64,000 nt of DNA from Acinetobacter colistiniresistens (GCF_000413935.1 NZ_KE340381.1:62001-126000); one strand, 5' to 3'. Counted from the stretch's first letter, positions 36,181 to 45,443 are shown. A program made the numbers and translations. Notes: generated from the letters alone by a model not told the origin.

Positions 36181-37230
36181 ATGAAAGATCCCTATGGCTT
36201 ATCCAAAGCGACTATCCCGATTTCTTATGCGCATTTATTATTAGAAATCATGGTCGAAAAAGGTTGTTCTGCCTCGGAAATACTGCATCAAAGCAAAATC
36301 CCAGCCGCGCTTCTGCATCATGTCGATGCCCGTATCACCCCGATTCAGTGGTCAAAATTGGCATGGGTCAGCTTAAACTTGGCTCAGGATTGTGGGCTTG
36401 GATATGAATATGGTCTCAAACTCCGCCTGACCGCGCATGGCGCCATGGGCTTTGCACTGATGAGTAGCCCAACCTTGGGCCATGCAATTAGCTTAGCTAC
36501 TCAGTTTTTTAATATGCGGCTCAAAGATTACCGAATTGATTGTTATGAACAAGCCCCGCAGTCCATTATTCAAATTCAGCAGACCCATCCCGTGGTCAGT
36601 CAGCACCCTACACAGGCAGAGATCCTAAGACGTTTTTTTTATGAATGTTTGATGATTGGTATTATCCAAACAGGCCGAAGCTTAACAGATCACCGTTTTG
36701 CCGATGTTGAACTGTGGGTAGATTGGCCCGAACCATCCTATCATGCCAGATTTCAAGCGCAACTTCCCCCGATCCACTTTAATCAGGCGCAAAATCAAGT
36801 GCGCTATCCAAGCTCAGTACTCAACCATGCCACCAAAATGGCAGATTCCACTGCTTTTCAACAGGCTTTAGCGCAATGTGAAGCTGAACAAATCCTCTTT
36901 TCCGAAACCATTCAAGATATTGGCTTACGTGTTAAAACAGAATTAGTTCTCACGCCACAAAAAGGTTATCCAAGTCTAGATCAAGTTGCGGAACGTATGC
37001 ATATGTCGAGTCGCACCTTACGACGACATCTGGATGAAGCTGGTTATTCTTATCTGGGCCTATTAGATGAAATGAGATATCAGGAAGCACAAAAACTTCT
37101 ACATAACAATCATATGGAAATACAGGATATTGCGCTGTACTTAGGCTATCTACAGCCTGCCAACTTTGCCCGTGCCTTTAAAAAATGGAGTGGTGTAACA
37201 CCGAGCCAATTTCGTCAAACCCAACTATAG
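36181..37230 (+). CDS. AraC-family regulator (OruR/ArgR-like N-domain)
   Basis: The protein has 349 residues. The N-terminal part (SYAHLLLEIMVEKGCSASEILHQSKIP ... LTAHGAMGFALMSSPTLGHAI) matches the arabinose-binding-like PF12625 domain, and the C-terminus is the two-helix AraC DNA-binding domain (PSLDQVAERMHMSSRTLRRHLDEAGYSYLGLLDEMRYQEAQKLL ... LGYLQPANFARAFKKWSGVTPSQFR). It is divergent from the SDR/ADC/PF10118/OYE operon and probably activates it. Confidence 0.85.
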   Translation: MKDPYGLSKATIPISYAHLLLEIMVEKGCSASEILHQSKIPAALLHHVDARITPIQWSKLAWVSLNLAQDCGLGYEYGLKLRLTAHGAMGFALMSSPTLGHAISLATQFFNMRLKDYRIDCYEQAPQSIIQIQQTHPVVSQHPTQAEILRRFFYECLMIGIIQTGRSLTDHRFADVELWVDWPEPSYHARFQAQLPPIHFNQAQNQVRYPSSVLNHATKMADSTAFQQALAQCEAEQILFSETIQDIGLRVKTELVLTPQKGYPSLDQVAERMHMSSRTLRRHLDEAGYSYLGLLDEMRYQEAQKLLHNNHMEIQDIALYLGYLQPANFARAFKKWSGVTPSQFRQTQL

Positions 37231-37246
37231 AACACCAACAAGTGCA

Positions 37247-37272
37247 GTCAGGTCGATCAATCTCGACCTGAC
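37247..37272. terminator. Terminator between AraC gene and DapA-like gene
   Basis: GTCAGGTCGA (37247-37256) pairs perfectly with TCGACCTGAC (37263-37272) around a 6-nt loop, between two convergent genes. T-run is weak on the plus side. Confidence 0.65.
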
Positions 37273-37282
37273 TTGAACATAG

Positions 37283-38164
37283 TTATTTTACAGCCGCTTG
37301 TATCAAGCCTTTTAACTGCTCAATTTCAGCCCCTGTTGCACTTTGCAAAGGCGGTCTTGGTGAACCAACCGAGAAGCCCAGTAAATTGAGTCCCGATTTC
37401 ACTGTTTTCGGTAAGCCCCCTTTGACAATGAAGCTCAGAACAGGTAATTGCTGATAAAATATCGCCTGCGCCTTTGACAGATCACCCTGTTGAATCGCTT
37501 GATATAATTGCTTTGGCAGATCGCCGAGTAAATTCGGCGCTGCCGTACACCATCCTGCCGCCCCAGCGCAAAAGGCTTCCAATGCTAAGGGATTAGAACC
37601 GTTATAAAATGGCAACTGACCCTGCGTTAAAGCATGAAATTTATGCATGCGCTGAATATCACCTGTACTATCTTTGACCATGCAAATATTATCGATCTCG
37701 TTAAACATCTTCACAATCAATTCAGGTGACATATCAATCCCACTGGTGGCTGGATTGTTATAGACCATAATCGGCAACTTTACGGATGCAGCAATCTGCT
37801 GATAATAATCATAGATTTCTTGATCAGTGAGTTTCCAATAAGACACTGGAATCACCATAATCACATCTGCACCCAATTCCTCTGCTTTCTTGGCTTTTTG
37901 GATCGCCATTGCAGTGGTCAGTTCAGAAATTCCAACAATCACGGGAACACGCTGATTCACCACCTCAATGGTAGTTTGCGCCACCTGTTGCCACTCTTGC
38001 CACGACAAATAAGCACTTTCACCTGCACTGCCCAAAGGTGCAATTGCATCACATTGTGATTCAAGCAATGCATTTAGACTGATCGTTAGGGCCTCAAGAT
38101 CAAGTTGTTGCCCGTCCGCTTTAAATGGCGTGACGGGATAAGCAATAATGCCTTCAATTTTCAT
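37283..38164 (-). CDS. DapA-family aldolase/lyase
   Basis: The protein has 293 residues. It has the dihydrodipicolinate synthase/N-acetylneuraminate lyase layout: LGSAGESAYLSWQEW (about 44-58), catalytic Tyr in MVYNNPATSGID (about 133) and Schiff-base Lys in MVKDSTGD (about 162). The family cleaves or joins pyruvate with an aldehyde. It is unlikely to be the biosynthetic DapA because it is paired, 5 bp away, with a class II aldolase and a MocR regulator, which suggests a catabolic 2-keto-acid route. Confidence 0.83.
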   Translation of the reverse strand: MKIEGIIAYPVTPFKADGQQLDLEALTISLNALLESQCDAIAPLGSAGESAYLSWQEWQQVAQTTIEVVNQRVPVIVGISELTTAMAIQKAKKAEELGADVIMVIPVSYWKLTDQEIYDYYQQIAASVKLPIMVYNNPATSGIDMSPELIVKMFNEIDNICMVKDSTGDIQRMHKFHALTQGQLPFYNGSNPLALEAFCAGAAGWCTAAPNLLGDLPKQLYQAIQQGDLSKAQAIFYQQLPVLSFIVKGGLPKTVKSGLNLLGFSVGSPRPPLQSATGAEIEQLKGLIQAAVK

Positions 38165-38169
38165 GTGAT

Positions 38170-38949
38170 TTACTCCTCAATACAATCTTGATGGTTTTTC
38201 AACGCCTTACGTGCGTAGTAGGCAAAATTGACTTTGTTGCGCTTATCAGTAGACAACCAGTCATGTGCTTCTTTTGCCAGTTCATGTGGAATCGGCTGGA
38301 TTTGACCTGCTGACATCGCTAATAGTTGCAAACGTGCAGCACGTTCAATCAGCAGAGCTAAATTACAGGCTTCTTCAATGCTCTTGCCGGCCACCAATTG
38401 ACCATGATGAGACAACAATACCGCCCGATTTTTTCCTAAAGCTTCGGAAATAAAAATGCCTTCCTCATTGCCGACTGGCACCCCCGGCCATTCACCGACA
38501 AAAGAGCAATCCTCATACAAGGCACAGGTATCCATTTGCGAAATGGCCAGTGGCACACGTAGCATCGATAAGGCTGCAATATGAGTAGGATGAGTATGGA
38601 TGATGCAATTCACTTCAGGATGTTGCTGATAAATCCAAGTATGAAAACGGTTGGCTGGGTTGGCCATGCCTTGCTGATCTAAAGGTTTGAGGTCTTGATC
38701 GACCACCAATAAATTGGCTGCGGTAATTTCGTCAAAGCCCAAACCAAAACGCTGTGTGATAAAGGTATTTTCTTGTTCGGCACGACAGGTAATTTGCCCC
38801 GCCAAGCCTGCATCATGGCCATGATCAAATAAAATACGACAAGTTAAAGCCAACTTCTGTCGATCCGTATAACTGACCTCTTGGATCAAATTCATATTCT
38901 GCTGCGCAGTTTGCATCAATTGCTGTTTGCTGAGTAATGCGGTTTGCAT
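38170..38949 (-). CDS. Class II aldolase/adducin-family protein
   Basis: The protein has 259 residues. The metal-binding histidines are visible in IIHTHPTHIAAL (about 120-131) and LSHHGQLVAG (about 185-195), with the conserved ITCR...TFITQRFGLGFDEI region near 55-75. Such enzymes cleave sugar phosphates or decarboxylate/hydrate keto-acids with a divalent metal. First gene of a two-gene operon with the DapA-like gene, and divergent from the MocR gene. Confidence 0.83.
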   Translation of the reverse strand: MQTALLSKQQLMQTAQQNMNLIQEVSYTDRQKLALTCRILFDHGHDAGLAGQITCRAEQENTFITQRFGLGFDEITAANLLVVDQDLKPLDQQGMANPANRFHTWIYQQHPEVNCIIHTHPTHIAALSMLRVPLAISQMDTCALYEDCSFVGEWPGVPVGNEEGIFISEALGKNRAVLLSHHGQLVAGKSIEEACNLALLIERAARLQLLAMSAGQIQPIPHELAKEAHDWLSTDKRNKVNFAYYARKALKNHQDCIEE

Positions 38950-38987
38950 AAGACCACCTCGCTACGGTTGATTTGTGGATGGGACAG

Positions 38988-40493
38988 ATGCAGAATACGA
39001 AGTCAGTGGGTGAGTTAAAATATCCAGTTTATAAAACTTATATGGTCCAGATCAGCATGCAGCAGCCATGGAAGATTCGTCTTCATCTTGAAGAGCGAGA
39101 AGAAAAAACCATCTTTCTCAAGTTGGCCAATCAGATTATTGAAGAGATTCTGTCTGGACGGCTCAGCTCAGGTTCACGTCTGTCTGGCTCCCGCTCGCTT
39201 GCGGATGAATTAAAGATTAATCGTAAAACCGTACAGTCGGTTTATGAAGATTTAGAAGCACAAGGTTGGCTGATCTCAAAACCAAGACAAGGCACCTTTG
39301 TGGCAGAGAATTTGCCTGAGTTAAAACATAAAAAGAGCAATGCTGCGCTAGAACTTAATCCGCCACCGAGTACAGCAAGCCCAATACCAATCAAAAATGA
39401 TGGCATTCCAGATACGCGTCTGATTCCTTATGAATTATTTTCCCGTGCCTATCGGCATGCCTTGATTCAAGTGACCCGTTCTCAAATCATGGGCTATGGC
39501 GACCCACAAGGCAGTATTGAGTTACGTCAGGCATTGCTGCAAATGCTGTCGATGGAACGCTTTATTAAAACCAGCATCGACAATATTGGTGTGGTTCGCG
39601 GCAGCCAAATGGGGATTTTTTTAGCGGCTCGTGTTCTGGCTGGGCAATCTGCTCAACGCAAGGTGATTGTGGTCGAGCAATGGTCTTATCCACCTGCGAT
39701 TGAAACTTTTTTATCGTATCATTATCACATCGTTCGAGTTGGGCTGGATCAACATGGTCTTGATATTGCGCATCTTGAAGAACTACTAAAAAAATATGAT
39801 GTGGCTGCAATCTATACCACCCCTCATCATCAATATCCAACCACCGTGACCATGGCGATGGATCGGCGCTTAAAATTATTGGAACTCTCCAAAAGCTTTG
39901 ATTTTTATATTATTGAAGATGACTACGATCACGAGTTTCATTATGACAGCCGTCCGATTCCACCGCTGATCAGTTTGCCGCATGCAGAAAAAGTCATTCA
40001 TATTGGTTCACTGTCCAAAGTGTTTGCGCCGAGTTTAAGGATTGGCTATGTGGTCGCCAATCGAGACATCATCCAAGCCATGAATCAGGAGATTCTGTTG
40101 ATTGATAAACAAGGCAATATCATCACTGAATTGGCGATGGCAGAACTGATGCAACAAGGTGAAATTAAGCGTCATATCCGCAAGATGCGCAAAATTTATC
40201 AACTACGGCGTGATTTTGCGGTGAATCGCTTCCAAGCGGTATTTAAAGATCAAGTAGACATTAGCCCTCCTCAGGGAGGCATGGCGCTATGGGTCAAATT
40301 CAAATTTCCCTATCGCGCTGAATATAATGAGCTTCTGAATCAGTTGCATATTGATGCTGAAGCGCATTTTGCGGCTGAAGGCAAAGCATCAAATCAGCAT
40401 TTTCATATCCGTTTTGGCTATGCCGCCATCAATGAAACTGAAATTTCAAACATCATCAGCCTGCTCTATACTGCATTTCAGCCCCAAGATTGA
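38988..40493 (+). CDS. MocR-family regulator (GntR HTH fused to aminotransferase fold)
   Basis: About 501 residues. The N-terminal GntR winged HTH (IIEEILSGRLSSGSRLSGSRSLADELKINRKTVQSVYEDLEAQGWL) is followed by a fold-type-I aminotransferase domain with the PLP lysine in HIGSLSKVFAPSLRIGYVV. MocR proteins use PLP or amino compounds as effectors. The start is uncertain: TTG at 38973, ATG at 38979, 38988, 39042 and 39057 are all in frame, and conservation is only evident from about PWKIRLHLEE. It is divergent from the aldolase/DapA-like pair. Confidence 0.83.
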   Translation: MQNTKSVGELKYPVYKTYMVQISMQQPWKIRLHLEEREEKTIFLKLANQIIEEILSGRLSSGSRLSGSRSLADELKINRKTVQSVYEDLEAQGWLISKPRQGTFVAENLPELKHKKSNAALELNPPPSTASPIPIKNDGIPDTRLIPYELFSRAYRHALIQVTRSQIMGYGDPQGSIELRQALLQMLSMERFIKTSIDNIGVVRGSQMGIFLAARVLAGQSAQRKVIVVEQWSYPPAIETFLSYHYHIVRVGLDQHGLDIAHLEELLKKYDVAAIYTTPHHQYPTTVTMAMDRRLKLLELSKSFDFYIIEDDYDHEFHYDSRPIPPLISLPHAEKVIHIGSLSKVFAPSLRIGYVVANRDIIQAMNQEILLIDKQGNIITELAMAELMQQGEIKRHIRKMRKIYQLRRDFAVNRFQAVFKDQVDISPPQGGMALWVKFKFPYRAEYNELLNQLHIDAEAHFAAEGKASNQHFHIRFGYAAINETEISNIISLLYTAFQPQD

Positions 40494-40505
40494 ATGCGCA
40501 TGATT

Positions 40506-41180
40506 TTATAATCCTAAGCGTAACTCCTGACTCCATGTCGATTTGGGTTGTTGATACAGATGCCAACAGGTCTGTTGTAGCGATTGCATCAACGCATGGT
40601 TGGTACTTTGCCAATGTGACAGCGCACAATAGACCACGTGAATTCCCTTCGGCTGAAACTCTCGCGCCAAGGATTGAGCCAAGGCTCGAATACTGGCAGA
40701 TAGGCTTTGACTAAATAAATCCCGCTCAGATTGAACAGGCTGCTGTTGCCCTAAAAAAATCAAAGTCCCTTGCTGTTTAGGCAGCATCTGTCGAATCACA
40801 GCTTGGGCAATACTCACCGCGGTTAAGCCCGTGTTTTGCCAATAGGACTCAAGCTGTGCAGCGGACAATGCATGGCTATTTTCAGGCAGCACAAAGTCAG
40901 GTTGGAAAATACATAAATCGACAAAATGCCCTGTTGTTTGAATCTGTTGCATGCATTTTTTTAGCGCACTCGCATCCAGTAAATTCAGTCGTACACGAAT
41001 CCACTTCTGTGCTTGAACCTCAAGCTGTGGCTGTGTTTGGGTCACATCATGCTGAAGTTGATAAACAGGTATCTCAGGGCTAAAAAGCGGGCTTAACGCC
41101 TGCACATCATTGCCCACGATCACCGCACAGCCCTGCATTTTTTGTTGGGCTTTCAACCAGTGTGGCAGCAACTTACTCAT
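40506..41180 (-). CDS. Degenerate SDR-like protein lacking catalytic residues
   Basis: About 224 residues from ATG at 41180, one base after the stop of the upstream SDR and preceded by AGGAGA. The fold pattern is SDR (hydrophobic strands, LNLLDASALKKC, GTLIFLGQQQ, LAREFQPKGIHVVYCAL), but there is VIVGNDVQALSPLF where the TGxxxGxG nucleotide-binding loop should be, and FSQSLSAS where YxxxK should be. It is therefore probably not an active dehydrogenase on its own. It may be a non-catalytic partner of the upstream SDR. Confidence 0.7.
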   Translation of the reverse strand: MSKLLPHWLKAQQKMQGCAVIVGNDVQALSPLFSPEIPVYQLQHDVTQTQPQLEVQAQKWIRVRLNLLDASALKKCMQQIQTTGHFVDLCIFQPDFVLPENSHALSAAQLESYWQNTGLTAVSIAQAVIRQMLPKQQGTLIFLGQQQPVQSERDLFSQSLSASIRALAQSLAREFQPKGIHVVYCALSHWQSTNHALMQSLQQTCWHLYQQPKSTWSQELRLGL

Positions 41181-41181
41181 C

Positions 41182-41949
41182 TTAGAATTTCTCCTGATAA
41201 GGACGTAAATCCAGTTCATGCGTCCATAAATCAACATTTTGCTGATAGAGCATCCAGTAATTTTCAGCAATTGCCTCAATATTTAAACCACCCGTACCAC
41301 GAGTTAACCGCACCAGCCGTCCCAAGCCCCATAAGGCTTTATTGACACGATCACCATCGACCATGCCATCCACGACCACATGCGCCACATGGATATTTTG
41401 CGGGCGATAGAGTTCAGCCAAATTCAAGGCATAGCTTCTCAGCGCAGACTTGCCCATGGTAAATGCTGCAAAAAACGGTTTCCCCCGCAATGAGGCACTG
41501 GCACCCGTAAAAATCAAGGTGCCCTGCTGCTGCTTTTGAAAGATGGCCAAACTACGCTGCGCCACCAACACCGCAGATAAAAAGGTGGAACGCCACATTT
41601 GGCTAAAAAACTTCAGGCTACTCTGTAAAAAGATCGAAGGAATATTACCACCCACATTATGAATCACCGCGGCCAATGCTTCTGGCTGATCGTTTAAATG
41701 ATCAAATAAGGTCTGCAGCTGCTGCTCGTTTTCAGCATCCAGCGCATAAGCCACCGCCTGCCCACCTTGACGATGAATTGCCGCTGCCACCTTTTCAACC
41801 TTATTTAAGCTTCGTCCCACCACATAAACTTTGAATTGTTCCTGAGCAAAACGGCGACAGACAGCTGCACCAATCCCTTGCTCGGCACCCACGCCAACCA
41901 CCGCAACAATCGCTGTCGGCTGCACTATATCTTGATTCGACCGATTCAT
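41182..41949 (-). CDS. SDR-family protein with Tyr replaced by Phe
   Basis: About 255 residues from the ATG at 41949, which overlaps the GST stop (ATGA); a TTG at 41964 is an alternative. It has the cofactor loop VGVGAEQGIGAAV, HNVGGN in place of NNAG, and FTGASASLRGKPFFAAFTMGKSALRSYA, so the usual YxxxK is FTMGK. The FAAFxxxK form is common in one SDR subgroup, so the change is probably ancestral rather than decay. It lies between a GST and a degenerate SDR. Confidence 0.78.
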   Translation of the reverse strand: MNRSNQDIVQPTAIVAVVGVGAEQGIGAAVCRRFAQEQFKVYVVGRSLNKVEKVAAAIHRQGGQAVAYALDAENEQQLQTLFDHLNDQPEALAAVIHNVGGNIPSIFLQSSLKFFSQMWRSTFLSAVLVAQRSLAIFQKQQQGTLIFTGASASLRGKPFFAAFTMGKSALRSYALNLAELYRPQNIHVAHVVVDGMVDGDRVNKALWGLGRLVRLTRGTGGLNIEAIAENYWMLYQQNVDLWTHELDLRPYQEKF

Positions 41950-42626
41950 AATTGCTGTATCCAATGCTGAATATGCGGATAACTGTTAATTTTAGGTCCC
42001 CAGATTTTATTGGTACGTACTACCTCTAACAGTTGTGAACCTACTGCAATATCGGCAATGGTTTTGCTCTCACCGACGAGCCAGCCCGTTTGGCCCAATA
42101 CCAACTCAATGCGCTCTAAATGCCGAGTAAATTCTGCCTCGATATCCGCCTTCGCCATTCGTCCTGTGCCTTGCATCTTCACTTGCAGATTCAGCGCGGC
42201 TTTAAGCAAAGGTTTCATTAATACAATCTCATGCTTGGGACGACCTTCCGCACTAATCGCGACCGCATGATTCAAGGCATCGGCATCACTAACACGGAAA
42301 TACACCTCATAGAAATATAACAATTCGTCCGACCAGTCTTCCCACAATTCCACATAGGCTTTTTGCAGCGGATCCGTAGGATATAAACGGAGCAACTCTG
42401 GATAAGTATCATCTAGATAACGAGCAATTTTAGTACTGTCCTGAATACGTTGTCCGTTGATATCCAGCACAGGAACTTTGCCGACTTTACTGAGTCCTGG
42501 GACTTTAGCCCCCAATACGCCGTTATAATTCACGGTTTCAAATGTAATGCCTTTAAACTGCAGCATCCGCGCAACTTTCTTGCAGAACGGTGAAATTTCC
42601 CATTGATGTAAGACCACTGTACTCAT
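41946..42626 (-). CDS. Glutathione S-transferase family protein
   Basis: About 226 residues from ATG at 42626; an earlier start at 42680 adds an unlikely leader. The thioredoxin-like N-domain has HQWEISPFCKKVARMLQFKGI (Ser/Cys near the GSH site) and KVPVLDINGQRIQDSTKIARYLD, followed by the helical C-domain. It likely conjugates or isomerises an electrophilic substrate. Coupled to the two SDR genes downstream, and 128 bp downstream of the PF10118 paralogue 3. Confidence 0.82.
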   Translation of the reverse strand: MSTVVLHQWEISPFCKKVARMLQFKGITFETVNYNGVLGAKVPGLSKVGKVPVLDINGQRIQDSTKIARYLDDTYPELLRLYPTDPLQKAYVELWEDWSDELLYFYEVYFRVSDADALNHAVAISAEGRPKHEIVLMKPLLKAALNLQVKMQGTGRMAKADIEAEFTRHLERIELVLGQTGWLVGESKTIADIAVGSQLLEVVRTNKIWGPKINSYPHIQHWIQQL

Positions 42627-42754
42627 TGTTATATTTCCATCTTTTATTGAATTGATCTGGATGATAAGCCAGCAACGCAAAGCCAGCTCAACTTATCTTA
42701 CAGATATTTATCCCTTTGGTGATGTGTAAGCCCGGGTGATTTTTTTCGCGCCGA

Positions 42755-43621
42755 TTAATGAATAAAAGTCGATTGTTCTGGCGATAAACCAATTTTGATT
42801 TTGGTTTTTGCCACAATATCTGACTCATCGGTATCATTGGGATGGAAGTCACGACGATAATAAGAGAAAAATTGTGGCACCAGTTTGCGATAGGCCTGCA
42901 CGGTAAAGCCTGCAAATTTAGCCCACGATTTCAGATTGAGTAATTGCTTATCTCTGGACATCAACACCACTTGGTAAACATTCGAAAAGGTTGTAATGAG
43001 GACCAAACTCAAACTAAAAATTGCGACGCGTGGGATATAGGCATCCAAACCTTTGCCATAGAGATATTCATACATATCATAGGCAACCGCTTTGTGTTCG
43101 GTTTCTTCCACACTGTGCCACAGCCATAAATTGCGAATGGTGGTATCAGTCATTAATTCATTGACGTTTTTCATCATCTCCACCACCAGCACGGCGGTGT
43201 AATGTTCCAAGCCAACCGTCACCAAGAGATTCCACTTTTTCGGGAAAGTTCGTTCAATCGCTTTGAGGATGATACCTGTCACTTTTTCCAGTGATTCAGG
43301 ATCTAGGCCATATTGTTGTGCGCTGACATGAAAGGCATGATGTTCTTTGGAATGCATCGCTTCCTGACCAATAAATGCGCCAATATCACGATCCAGTTGC
43401 GGGTTACTTTTGACTTGATCACGTAAAGCCCTGACTGAACGCACAAAGTAAGACTCTCCTTCTGGAAATAGGGTGGAAAGACCTGTGAAATAATGGGTAA
43501 AACTTGGCTCATTATTAAACCAGTATTTAGGCATATCCTGAAATTCATAATCCATACGGCGGACTGGAAATGATGCAGGTATCTTTTGCTTTGATTTTTC
43601 TTTTAACGCTGACGCAGACAT
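42755..43621 (-). CDS. PF10118 'metal-dependent hydrolase' paralogue 3
   Basis: The protein has 288 residues. The family signature is complete: GQEAMHSKEHHAFHVSAQQYG (about 88-108), TVGLEHYTAVLVVEMMKNV (about 135-153), LWLWHSVEETEHKAVAYDMYEYL (about 165-187), then a hydrophobic stretch and FFSYYRRDFHPNDTDE. It is very similar to paralogue 2 at 33649-34512, which suggests duplication of this part of the pathway. It is divergent from the HxlR regulator. Function not established. Confidence 0.82.
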   Translation of the reverse strand: MSASALKEKSKQKIPASFPVRRMDYEFQDMPKYWFNNEPSFTHYFTGLSTLFPEGESYFVRSVRALRDQVKSNPQLDRDIGAFIGQEAMHSKEHHAFHVSAQQYGLDPESLEKVTGIILKAIERTFPKKWNLLVTVGLEHYTAVLVVEMMKNVNELMTDTTIRNLWLWHSVEETEHKAVAYDMYEYLYGKGLDAYIPRVAIFSLSLVLITTFSNVYQVVLMSRDKQLLNLKSWAKFAGFTVQAYRKLVPQFFSYYRRDFHPNDTDESDIVAKTKIKIGLSPEQSTFIH

Positions 43622-43650
43622 AACTCACCTCAAGAATAGATCTCAGAATA

Positions 43651-43673
43651 TTAAGTTCTAAAAAAGAACTTAA
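43651..43673. promoter_or_regulatory. Candidate HxlR operator
   Basis: TTAAGTTCT (43651-43659), AAAAA, AGAACTTAA (43665-43673): a perfect 9-bp palindrome with 5-bp spacer in the gap between the divergent PF10118 gene and the HxlR gene. Size and position fit a dimeric winged-HTH operator. Confidence 0.65.
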
Positions 43674-43784
43674 TTGGAAAATATAGCTGCTATGATAAGT
43701 TGTCAATAAAGCGGATATCTTAATCGTTCAAGTTGTCCTAAAATGACAGCCTGCTTCCTGTAAAGACATATAGATGGTATTGCG

Positions 43785-44246
43785 ATGAAATGGCATGAAC
43801 TCGGTGAAATGAATTGTCCAATTGCACGGACTTTATCAATTTTTGGTGACCGTTGGACCCTGCTGATTATTCGTAATGCCTTTATGAAAACGCGTCGTTT
43901 TGATGATTTTCAAAAACAGTTGGGCATCACCCGTCATTTGCTGACCGAGCGTATTAACCGTTTGGTAGAGCACAAGATTTTTGAAAAGGTGCTCTATCAT
44001 GAAGCTCCAAAGCGCTATGAATATAAGCTGACTGAAAAAGGCTTAGCGCTGTACCCGATTATTGTCACTATGAGTACATGGGGCAATATCTGGCAGAATG
44101 AAAATAAGCAATTTCCTGAGTTGCGCTATCTGCATAAAAGCTGTGGGCAACTGACCAGTCCAAGTCTAACCTGTGATTGCTGCAAGCAGCCTCTTGATGC
44201 CAGACAGATGTCGCCTGTTTATGTTACGGGTGAGGATGGGGAATAA
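43785..44246 (+). CDS. HxlR-family transcriptional regulator
   Basis: The protein has 153 residues. The HxlR winged helix is clear: CPIARTLSIFGDRWTLLIIRNAFMKTRRFDDFQKQLGITRHLLTERINRLVEHKIFEKVLY...RYEYKLTEKGLALYPII. The N-terminal Cys11 is where redox- or aldehyde-sensing members carry theirs, and a C-terminal CDCCKQPL sequence adds three more cysteines. It probably controls the divergent PF10118-GST-SDR genes. Confidence 0.87.
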   Translation: MKWHELGEMNCPIARTLSIFGDRWTLLIIRNAFMKTRRFDDFQKQLGITRHLLTERINRLVEHKIFEKVLYHEAPKRYEYKLTEKGLALYPIIVTMSTWGNIWQNENKQFPELRYLHKSCGQLTSPSLTCDCCKQPLDARQMSPVYVTGEDGE

Positions 44247-45021
44247 CATATTCCCCTTCACTTTATATTGAAACTCAGCTCTAATAAGTTCTCAGCTCAA
44301 TCAAATATATAATTTCTGCAAAGCCCTTTACTGGATATTTCCTAAAACTAGCTAATTTAAAAAGTTCAAATCATGACGTTTTTATTTCAATAGTTTTTTT
44401 AACAATATAACCACCTATGAGTCTATAAACTATAAGAAGAAAATCCCACATAATTTTAGCCTTTAAAAATCAACCATATTTAATATACAATATGACCAGC
44501 ATTTAAAAACCATGCCTTTATCACCTCTATCAGAATAGAATCTTTAGATTTCAAATTCTTTGTAAGCTTTCACTTTATAGTTATTAATAATTCTTGAAGC
44601 GGTTCAAAAGTAATTTCAATCACGAGGGAAAAGTAGTATTTAGTTTTTCATGTCACTGTATTATTTTCATTTTATTACTTATAATTCTTTGAATGTTTTT
44701 TTACTACCATTTATTGATGCAGTAGCTATGTGATTACCTTTATTTTATAACAGATTAGATTATAAGATCGCTGAGGACCCACACTCCAGAAGCTAAAAAA
44801 ATTTCCAGCTAACCATTATAAATAATGATATTTTAATTTAAAAAAATTTCAAACCCATTTTTATTGAGTTTTTTCAAATTGTATCACAAACACAATAATT
44901 AATCAAAAAATTTATATTTTCAAACAAAATAAGATATTTTTTAATTTATAAAAAAATCTCTAGACAATTTTAAATCACTCAGTTAAGGTGTGGCATTTTA
45001 AATATTAGAGAATGGGGAAAT
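44247..45021. other. AT-rich non-coding stretch
   Basis: No open frame with homology or a ribosome site is visible on either strand. The sequence is strongly AT-rich, especially 44820-44960. The end carries the start region of the next lipoprotein gene (GGGG at about 45014-45017, before ATG 45022). Such AT-rich tracts are often H-NS-bound; that is inference. Confidence 0.5.
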
Positions 45022-45435
45022 ATGAAAAAATTATTAACAATTGGATTAATTCTTGTTTTGGCCGGTTGTAGCAAAACAATTACACCAGAAAAAACTACGG
45101 CTGATGCAGAAGTACAGATGCCAACCGGAAACCCAACTCCATTCCCAATTGAAGGAGCTGATAAACTTGCAGAAGATTGTAATGAAGTGGCAAGTTTAGC
45201 TAAATCAATAATGCAATTACGTCAAGAGAATAAGAATTCTAAGGCAGCATATAAAACGGCTAATGATCAAGGATATGCTAATGGTAAACTAAGCCAACTT
45301 GAACATGAATATGTTAATCAGATGTTGGAGTTCGCTTGGGAAAGTTCAGTAGGTGAAACGGAAAAGATTAAGGAAGAACGTGCCAAAACATTTGGTCAAT
45401 TGAACTTAATGATGTGCGAAGCGGCTAGAAAATAG
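45022..45435 (+). CDS. Small lipoprotein of unknown function
   Basis: The protein has 137 residues. The signal peptide ends LVLAGC (Cys16), giving a lipoprotein. The mature part is charged and mostly helical (EVASLAKSIMQLRQENKN, EHEYVNQMLEFAWESSVGETEKIKEERAKTF). I recognise no family. The next gene, 8 bp downstream, encodes a secreted protein with a similar helical pattern (YGMGRLSAQNYRYYNSLLTMAYQ), so the two may act together in the periplasm or be distantly related. Confidence 0.7.
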   Translation: MKKLLTIGLILVLAGCSKTITPEKTTADAEVQMPTGNPTPFPIEGADKLAEDCNEVASLAKSIMQLRQENKNSKAAYKTANDQGYANGKLSQLEHEYVNQMLEFAWESSVGETEKIKEERAKTFGQLNLMMCEAARK

Positions 45436-45443
45436 TACAACGT

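Noticed and set aside
44247..45021. Searched for an RNA gene or small ORF in the AT-rich gap
   Set aside because: No tRNA-like fold, stable GC hairpin or coding pattern stood out.
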